Shown in pieces: positions 58,101 to 64,000 of a DNA stretch of 64,000 nt. The notes beneath the pieces are model-generated. The model was not told the origin of the DNA. It ran no database searches and was given only the letters and a program-made list of their open reading frames with translations. Numbering within the stretch: position 1 is the first letter of the stretch; every line of letters begins with the position of its first letter. A program made the translations under genes and the position numbers. Source of the stretch: Alligator mississippiensis (Eukaryota > Chordata > Crocodylia > Alligatoridae); the NCBI RefSeq assembly GCF_030867095.1, contig NC_081835.1, positions 43,755,892 through 43,819,891 of the forward strand, given 5' to 3'.

Positions 58101-61100
58101 GCTCAGCCTGCAGCTCTCCGCGTCGCCGGCCCCACCTCCCCCCGCTCGTCTGCTCGCCGCCTGCCCCGGGCTGCGGAGCGGGGCAGGCACAGACACCGCC
58201 GGGCGCTGCGTGCTCGGGCCGGGCCGGGCCGGGCCGGGCCGGGCCTCACCTTGGCGCGCTGCGGCTTGCGCGCGAAGGAGGTGCGCGCCGTGAAGTACTG
58301 CTCCAGCTCCGAGTCCGAGTCCTCCTGGCTGCAGTAGCCGCTGCTGGCCGTGCTGCTCCACGTCATGTCGAAGCAGGCCGCTGCCGCCGCCGCCGCCACC
58401 TCGCCCTCGCGCATCGCGGCCGCCCCGACCGTTGGGAGTGAGCCCACCCCCGGCCCGGCACCGCCTCATCACGGGGGGCGGGACACGCACCCGCCCCGCC
58501 CCGCCCCCCGGGCCCCGCCCCCGGCACAGCGCCGGGCTTGGCTCGCTCCTCTCCGCCCGAACACAGGCGCCTGGCTGCCACACACTGCCCGGCTTGAGCC
58601 ACTGCAGACCCACGGCCAGGGATGCAGGAGCCGAAGGATCTCCGATTGCCCCGGCGTGCCCCAAATCCCACGAGCACCCCCAGCCTGGACACGGGCTCAA
58701 GCGTTCAAAAAACTCAGCCCAGTGCCTGAGAGGTGCGTGGACCCGGGTGTCAGAAATCAGTGTCCCCCAGCGCCCGACCAGGCAACTTCTGCGGAGGAGA
58801 CTGAACTCAACCCAGACAACCACAGCTCGGTCATGCCCAGCTCTGCCTCATGAAACAAACATTGCCTAATCTTGGAGCAAATATTCACAGCAGGCCAGGC
58901 AGGGATGGTCTTATCAGAGACAACTTCTCCAGGGCGCAGCTCCAATCCACCCAGGTTGGCTGGATTATTCATTACTGCCTGCTGTACCTACAGTCCAGGC
59001 AGGATTGACGGCACTAACCACTGTCCAGGCTCCTGAGAAACACGGGCCAAGCTCCACAAGGAGCCAGAGCTTACGTTGCTACGTCTCAACAGCTGCTTGG
59101 CAGCCCTCTGCATAACATGGGTGTGCAGGAGGGGGTCCACGTCACTGAGCATTAGTACTTACTGACATCCACACGGCACAGTAGCAAGGGCTGGCTGGGT
59201 CCTGAGGAGCTCGCTACTCTCTTCCCCCTGTAAGGGGGTTTCAAGAAACCCAAGTGCTGTGTAGGAATGGGGGACAAGCCTTCCTTAGCGGTATTTGGGT
59301 AGCACTCATCACAGCAGCATATGAGCACCTCAGTGCAATAGTGATGGGGAAACCAAGGTACAAAAAGGGACAGGGACTTGCCCAAGGTCACAGAAGGAGT
59401 CAGTAGCTGAACCATCTCCTAAGCCCCAGTCCAGAGCCTTGACCACTTGCCCACCTTTCTTGCTGTTGAGATGGAGGACTTTCGCCTACAGGGCTGGTGA
59501 GACCATCAACACTTTTCTCCAGCAAAACATTCAATCATTCTAAAGTAGTGGAGGACAAACTTTTTTAGCAGTGGTGCCACATATTTAGCCCCTCACCCTT
59601 CTCAAGTACCACCCTGGTCACCCTTCTCAAGTACCACCCTGGTCCCCTTCCTCTTCCCAATTTGCTGCTCTGCTTTCTGCCCCCTGCTCAATCTGCTGCT
59701 CTGCTTTCTGCCCCCTGCCCAATCTTCTGCATTGCTTTCTGCTTCCTCCCTGATCTGCTGCAGGCCACACACAGGCTGCCCATGCCACTTGTGGCCCACA
59801 TGCAGCAAGTGGGCCATCCCTGTTCTAAAAAGTCTCCTTAAGCCCCTCTACTTTCCCATTCTCAAGTGAGGAGGCACAACTGCCTTTGTAACCCTTTTAG
59901 GAGACAATGCAGTAAGGGGAATAGCATGGGACACTCAGGGGGATCTGGCCCTGCACAGGGCACAGCCATTGAGAATTCAGACAGAGGAAGGCAAGGAGTG
60001 TTGGGCCACATCATTGGCCCATATCTGGTGTCCTGCCATGCTGGGTCAGGTCCATAGTCCATTTACACCAGTATCTAGCTGCTCAGCCCAAACATGAGGG
60101 TCAGCCCCCCCTCCCAGTTTTGGTCCAAGCTGTCAGGATGAAACACTACCAGATAGTGACCAGATTCTCTGGAATTCAGCCTTGCAGGAACCCCCTCCCC
60201 CCATTGTTAATATATGAGGAGCTGTCTTGTATTCTCTCAGGAGACCCGACAGGTGAGGGAAAGGAGACACAGGCAATCTCTATGTGGCAGGAAGGTGCCA
60301 GGCGGCTGTGTTGGCAAGTGTGTCCCTTGTAGACTCCAACTCCTGCTCTTGCTTCAGAAACCAGGCCCCTCACTCAAACCGCAAGCACACTAGCAGCAGC
60401 AACAGCTGCAAAAACTTTCAAGCTGCTCCCCGTCAGGCAGGCCAAGGTCACAGAAGGGAGTATGTAGCTCAACAGATGTGGCAATATCCGGCTTTCAAAC
60501 AGCAACTTCGTTCTTTCCTCTGGTACAGGTTGCAGGCCAAGGACCCAGTGCAGGGAAGCCCCTGGGCCTGAGAGGAAAGTCTCACAGAGACTTACTGCTA
60601 CTGTGAGCCTAAGGGGTCTTGTTCTCTTCCCCCAGACCTCTCCTGAGCCCTTCAGGGCTTGAGGCAAAGAAGGGGTGTTTGTGGGGGATGGGGGTGGAGT
60701 TTTAAGGGAAAACACCGGCCCTCTGGCTGGATCACTGAAAAGACATAGCACTTCACACTGGTTTGATTTAAAATTCCCCGAGTATTACCCAAGATGGGTC
60801 AGAGCCACTGCAACCCCCTCACACACAGACACCTTGAACACAAGGTAGGTGGGCTAAATGGAGCCTATACAGGGAAGGATCTGTCCAAGCTTCAAGGCTC
60901 CCTCCAGCCCCTGGACCGACATTTACCCTCCATGGCTCCCAGATCCCTGCTTCCTCCATGCTCCTGGAAGGGCTGATAGCAGGTGTGTGGAGGGGAGGGG
61001 ACTTGGGGTCTGTGATGGTGTGGCAGAAGTGACAGCTGGTTTGCATGGCTTAGGGGAGCTGAGGCCTGAAGGGGTGGGTGGGGGTGATGGCAACATGTAA

Positions 61101-61894
61101 TGGTTGCACCAGCCAGTGAGTGGGATGATGGGAATCCCAGGCCCTTAGGCATCCACAGCAGGATGGTGGGTACTCACTACTTGCCCTGTTGCTAGGTGAT
61201 AAAGCAGCTGCCCCAGTGCTGTGGCACTGAGTTAATTGGCAATATTCTCTCCCAGATGGGCCTCACTTGCTCCCCACTGCTGACCTGTCCCTGGGGAAGC
61301 ATTAGGAGAGAAGTCCCAGGTGCTGAGAGCAGAGGCACAATTTAAAGATGAAATTGAAGTTGGCTCCCTTGCCAGGGCCAAAACAAGATTTACAATGCGC
61401 TGCTCTTATCACCAGCTCAACCCAATGCTGCTAATGACTGTGTGGAGGAGGGGCAGAACCTCCAAGCACCACCATCCTGAGCTGGTAACACGCTCAGCAA
61501 GGAAAGGGGCTCAGAGAACTCTAGAAGCAGCCTTACCCAGGAGGGGGTGATGTAGGGAGCAGGGCAGGGACTCTGGCTGTGGGGAGACCTCCCAGCTACT
61601 CCAGTCCCAGCTTCTTCCAACAAAAGATGCTGCAAGGGTCTGGGCACGAGGGCTGGATGGGGGGAAGCACCCAGTTGCCCCAGTCCTGTCTCTGTCCTGT
61701 TTCTGGTATAAGGAAACTCATTGCACTTTGCAGCCTTCAAGCACAAATCAGAACCCCCACCCACACTCCTACCACATTGGTGTCTTTCTCCACTGTCTGC
61801 TCATTGGCCTCAGATGAGTTGTCCTGGTATCGAGGACCGCTGCAGTCCAGGCGGATCAGGGCACGGCAACGATAATGGCACATGAACTTGCAAT
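45651..61894 (-). CDS. RASSF1: RASSF1 Ras association domain family member 1 (partial; A first exon outside window)
   Basis: The shared exons are 47,484-47,380 (105 bp), 47,159-46,865 (295), 46,521-46,406 (116) and 45,797-45,651 (147 with stop). Upstream are two alternatives: the C1-domain exon of the A form (61,894-61,773) and the C-form first exon (58,414-58,250). All junctions are GT-AG, with the phases expected from the human gene. The protein shows the end of the C1 zinc finger, an SQ motif (LSQAE) that is an ATM-type site in human RASSF1A, the RA domain (GFIKVQLKLVRPVSV through ALFERSEKEDQ and LRLRLLAGPSEK), and the C-terminal SARAH coiled coil (FLRILQREEEEHVRQIL). RASSF1 is a scaffold linking Ras-like GTPases to MST1/2 Hippo kinases and to microtubules. 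Reading is intact; 275 codons for the C form from the chosen start. Confidence 0.96.
46088..46113 (+). repeat. Poly-G tract in RASSF1 last intron
   Basis: 26 consecutive G residues follow a T/G-rich run (TTTTTG and TTTGGG clusters). The intron between the last two coding exons is only 608 bp. The tract has quadruplex potential and is prone to assembly error. Confidence 0.92.
46406..46521 (-). CDS. RASSF1: RASSF1 exon joining RA and SARAH domains
   Basis: 116 bp encoding (V)YLRKLPDDEQPLRLRLLAG, then PSEKVLSFVLKENETGEVN. Acceptor CCATTGCAG and donor GTAAG. Nearly identical to human apart from P for L and minor substitutions. Confidence 0.97.
46865..47159 (-). CDS. RASSF1: RASSF1 RA-domain exon
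   Basis: 295 bp encoding NKDGSYTGFIKVQLKLVRPV through the linker KKTPTIHDAKK and RRTSFYLPKDTVKHLHIISR, then EVIEALLKKFMVVDNPRKFA and LFERSEKEDQ. This is the core of the Ras-association fold. The linker is the least conserved part relative to human. Confidence 0.98.
47380..47484 (-). CDS. RASSF1: RASSF1 first shared exon
   Basis: 105 bp in phase 0. It encodes DEQIDWEKPVLSQAEIEQKI, then KEYNSQINSNLFMSL. Acceptor CTCTTGCAG and donor GTAAGG. The LSQAE segment corresponds to the human ATM phosphorylation site context. Confidence 0.97.
48701..49141. mobile_element. hAT element with perfect 8-bp duplication
   Basis: ATCATATG flanks both sides exactly (48,693-48,700 and 49,142-49,149). Termini are TAGAGACCTACCTAA and the complement of TTAGGGACCTACTTAA. 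Inside, a ~100-bp GC-rich unit with CCCTTTGTGC and GGCAGAGAGGC is tandemly repeated about twice, followed by an AT-rich tail. No transposase. Confidence 0.88.
50459..51459. mobile_element. hAT-type element of 1 kb with GC-rich cargo
   Basis: Termini are TAGGGTTGCCAACTCT and the complement of TAGGGTTGCTAACCCT. The flanking 8-mers ACAAACAC and AGAAACAC match at 7 of 8. The outer parts are AT-rich, while 50,770-51,300 is GC-rich Pro/Ala-type sequence resembling cargo of other elements here. ORFs inside are artefacts. Confidence 0.8.
52150..52420 (+). mobile_element. CR1 LINE 3' end
   Basis: Carries the CR1 ORF2 end (GTCTGGAATGGCCTGCC, TACCTTCAAGAGTAAATTGG) and the 3' UTR with GGGGGCTGGACTCAATGATC and GAGGTCCCTTCCAGCCC. 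It finishes in short ATTTCATAG repeats. Severely 5'-truncated. Confidence 0.85.
53813..53835 (+). repeat. Poly-C tract
   Basis: Two C runs (7 and 12) split by a single G. Low-complexity, in the RASSF1 intron. Confidence 0.85.
56430..56590 (-). mobile_element. CR1 3' end, antisense fragment
   Basis: ATAAGATCATAGGAAAGCAG followed by AAGGTCATCTAGTCCAGCTC and CCTGCTCTAGGCAGGATCAA is the antisense CR1 tail. Short and old. Confidence 0.65.
56690..56775. mobile_element. Fragment of the GGCCACCCCTG hAT family
   Basis: CAGGCTGGCCACCCCTGCAC and the following TAGACCATG match the right terminus at 40.78-40.81 kb. The left end is missing or unrecognised. Confidence 0.45.
57950..58560. promoter_or_regulatory. 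RASSF1: CpG island, RASSF1C promoter
   Basis: A dense GC/CpG block covers the C-form first exon and extends about 150 bp upstream. It includes a CGGGC pentamer run at 58,214-58,242 and several CCCCGCCCC (Sp1-type) boxes at 58,490-58,525. TATA-less. In human, RASSF1C likewise has its own CpG-island promoter separate from that of RASSF1A. Confidence 0.87.
58250..58414 (-). CDS. RASSF1: RASSF1 C-form first coding exon
   Basis: It encodes MREGEVAAAAAAACFDMTWS, then the conserved SGYCSQEDSDSELEQYFTAR and TSFARKPQRAK, and ends in phase 0 at a GTGAGG donor. Human RASSF1C has MGEAEAPSFEMTWSS followed by the same block. The start at 58,414 is chosen for similarity to MGEAE. An in-frame ATG at 58,447 and the inner ATG of MTWSS (58,366) are alternatives. 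A GCC triplet run encodes seven alanines not present in human. Confidence 0.94.
59290..59460 (-). repeat. MIR-like SINE, antisense
   Basis: GTGATGGGGAAACCAAGGTA, CTTGCCCAAGGTCACAGAAG and GAGTCAGTAGCTGAACC are the antisense MIR/CORE-SINE signature. It is preceded by a TTTGGGTAGCACTCATCACA segment. Confidence 0.6.
59546..59822. mobile_element. hAT-type MITE
   Basis: Flanking 8-mers TTCTAAAG and TTCTAAAA match at 7 of 8. Termini are TAGTGGAGGACAAAC and the complement of CAGGGATGGCCCAC. The interior CTGCTTTCTGCCCCCTG phrase is repeated, as in the 40.16 kb element. Confidence 0.75.
61773..61894 (-). CDS. RASSF1: RASSF1 A-form exon 2 (end of C1 domain)
   Basis: 122 bp with acceptor CCCACCCAG and donor GTAGG. 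It encodes (D)CKFMCHYRCRALIRLDCSGP and ends VEKDTNV. The CxxxxHxxCx7C spacing of the atypical C1 zinc finger is kept, with FMCH-YRC-RALIRLD-C. Human has FTCHYRCRALVCLDC. The exon belongs to the A-type transcript; the first exon and promoter lie beyond 64,000. Confidence 0.95.
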
Positions 61895-64000
61895 CTGGGT
61901 GGGAAGAGGAAGGAGAGGGCATGAGGCGGATGGGAGCCAGACAAAGGAGGAATCCAGCAGTCTGCAGGAAGGAGTGGCAGGCCCTGGGACATTGTATTTG
62001 CCAGAACTGCTAGGTACAGGCAGGGTGAGGCCTATTGCTCTTGAATGTTACCTTTGTAGCTAGGAACAAGCAGCATGAGCCTGGAGAGATGAGTTTGCAT
62101 CCTGACTAGCCACTTGACCCCTCAGTAGTTACCATACCTCAAACTGTAGCCTGTTTTCTGCCCCTCCGCTGCCTTCTGGTGAAAGCCCTGCTGCATGTTT
62201 GCTCCAAAAGCTTTTTCAGTAACAGTGTTAGTCTCAGATCCATCTATCTCACGCTCAGAGAGGCCCCCAGTTTGGACAGAATCCCTACACTGCCAGGCCA
62301 GGTTCAGACTCTCAGGAGGGAGTGGAATAAACCAGCTAGGAAAGCACACATTCAACAGGATTTCTACTAGAGATATTTACTGTCAACATGAGCAGAGGCC
62401 TCCCTCAGGTGCCTGTAGAAGGTGCCCTGCTGCATCTTGTCCACCATGACTGCTCTGGTACCCCTGCATTCTCTGGTGGGGCTGGGTTCCAGGGTCACTC
62501 TTAGACATGGATGGTCTGGCCCAGACCACACTGCACAGATACCCAAGCAGCAGGGCTTTGGGAAGCTAAGTGCTGTGGAACTTGGGCCTTTTGCCGTGCC
62601 TGCAGGGAGCAGGGGCATCAGGACAATGTTGGGACCCTTGGAGAAGCTGTCAGGGCTGGGCAGGGAAGCTCGGGACACCAACTCAATCAGGCACTCAGTG
62701 GGGGGATCCCCACAGGGTTTGGCTTGGGGACCAGGAGGACACAGCAGCCCCATGCTTGCTGTAGACATAGGTAGCAAAGCCAGGGGTAGTGTTGGGTAGG
62801 TTAGCACTGAGCAGAGCTGGGGCAGTGGGTTGGCATTGAGCCAAGATGAGGAGATTGCTAGTCCCCAGTTAGAACCAGTTCTCTATTTCCCTCCCTTTGC
62901 TCTGTGTTACTGGATGCATTGGCATGGGAACAGTCTGTTGCTGTTGGCTACTCTCATCTGAAGTCTGTGCATGACATTGAAATCTCTACTGCTTGTGACA
63001 TCACAGTTCTCTCCATGGCAACCAACTGTGAAGTCACAAAGAGGATTCAGACATAAAAGACACACCAAACATTCTAGAGATGTTTTGTTTTTCTTTTTTA
63101 CCTCCCTCACCTGAGCAATAAGGATGGAGGCATTTACAATTAAAGAACAAAACTGGAAGCAGAACCACTCTTCATTTCAGTTTAGGCTGTTTCTTGGCCT
63201 AAAAAGTCACCATTTTTCCAAACCATTTTGTGTAAGAAGAAATTTTAAAATGTCTTTGCCTATTTTGAAATTAAAGAAAAAATGTTTAAATAAGTGTTCA
63301 AAAACATGGCCATGAAAAATGAAGGCCCTGACGTTTGCACCTCACCCCCACCACACACACACATACACGTAAGTCAGGAAGTGGGAAAACTGCAGCAGTT
63401 TAACACTGAATGAAACTAAGTGCACCTCTGCTTGGCTATGTTTGACTGTGGTCAGAAATAGCTCACAAAGCCCCACAGCAAGATGGGGAGAAAGGAAAAA
63501 AAAAAAAAGAACACGGAGTCTCTTGCCAGCACAAGTTTGCACTGTACTCACTGACTCCGAACTCTCAGATACCATCAGTCAGGCCCTTAGGAAGTCATGG
63601 GAATGGCTGAAAAATCGCAACGTCTTTACAGGATAACAGAATGTTTGGATGATTTATATTTTTTGCCTGGCCTGAGTCTTTAGGGAGCATTGGAGTCCTG
63701 GCTCTAAGTTTTTCTTTACTAGCTGGGGGAGTAAAAAGGTACTTTAAAAACATGGAAGCTGAGATCATTTTTAATCACTTGATTCCAAGAGCAGGGGCTC
63801 ACAAAAATACCAAGTGTCAGCAGATTGGCCAACAGGGGGTTTGGCCTGGGACGTCACAATTCTTTCAATGGCAACCTCCCTACCAGCAAGCACACACTCC
63901 TGAAAGATGCATCAGAATAACCCCAATAAACACATCTAACAAGACAGTGAAGGAGCTTCTTGCCATCCGACTGGAAAAAGCCTTATTTCTACCTTGCCAA
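61895..64000 (-). other. RASSF1: RASSF1A upstream intron, to window edge
   Basis: No A-form first exon (expected to hold the rest of the C1 domain) was found in these 2.1 kb. The stretch is not GC-rich, so the A promoter CpG island must lie beyond the edge. ORFs such as 62,367-62,807 have no family signature. Confidence 0.7.

Larger units (their letters stand above)
47485..58249 (-). other. RASSF1: RASSF1 large intron (10.8 kb) between the C-form first exon and shared exons
   Basis: No extra exon recognised. It contains hAT elements (48.70-49.14 and 50.46-51.46 kb), CR1 fragments (52.15-52.42 and 56.43-56.59 kb) and homopolymers. ORFs of up to 216 codons (e.g. 51,369-52,019) have no family signature. 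Confidence 0.75.
58561..61772 (-). other. RASSF1: RASSF1 intron upstream of the C-form promoter
   Basis: A 3.2 kb intronic interval of the A-form transcript. It contains a MIR-like SINE (59.29-59.46 kb) and a hAT MITE (59.55-59.82 kb), and no recognised exon. Confidence 0.75.

Noticed and set aside
58050-58823. 257-codon minus-strand ORF at the RASSF1C CpG island
   Set aside because: It overlaps RASSF1C exon 1 in a different frame and owes its openness to GC content.
62367-62807. 146-codon minus-strand ORF considered as the RASSF1A first exon
   Set aside because: It lacks the C1-domain start (the HRF and WCDLCGDFIWG-type motifs) and any CpG island.

Overview
This is vertebrate nuclear DNA, most likely from a crocodilian or, failing that, a turtle. 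Coding sequence is sparse and split by introns. The dominant recognisable repeats are CR1 LINEs with both 3' ends and antisense copies, together with MIR-like SINEs, many hAT-type MITEs and GC-rich non-autonomous transposons. There are no operons, CRISPR arrays or bacterial features. Species assignment is inference from repeat style only.

Two host genes are secure, both on the minus strand and in the order known from human 3p21.31 (HYAL2-TUSC2-RASSF1-ZMYND10). RASSF1 occupies about 44.2-61.9 kb. The RASSF1A/B-type C1-domain exon (61,773-61,894), the alternative RASSF1C first exon in its own CpG island (58,250-58,414) and the four shared exons (47.5 to 45.65 kb) are all readable with intact splice sites. 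The RASSF1A first exon lies beyond the right edge. TUSC2 (FUS1) occupies 34,047-43,060 in three coding exons giving 110 codons, the same length as human TUSC2. Its CpG-island promoter holds ETS, NRF1 and E-box/CRE motifs and sits about 1.1 kb downstream of the RASSF1 poly(A) signal. HYAL2, expected next, is not seen.

Layout: 1-1.7 kb, a retroviral pol fossil (minus strand). 1.7-34 kb, a repeat-rich interval with no confirmed gene. It contains two foldback insertions with 12-13 bp target-site duplications (6.4-7.2 kb and 11.3-11.6 kb), a 1.8 kb element with about 370 bp terminal inverted repeats around a ~190-bp satellite array (9.38-11.20 kb), and a larger relative of it carrying CR1 fragments (16.2-21.2 kb). 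34-43.1 kb, TUSC2. 43.1-43.6 kb, CpG island. 44.2-61.9 kb, RASSF1, with CR1 and hAT insertions in its introns. 61.9-64 kb, upstream intron of RASSF1A.

The most novel-looking structures are the long-TIR satellite-carrying elements and the foldback insertions. One orphan candidate exon (27,492-27,623, minus) has good splice signals but could not be assigned to a gene.
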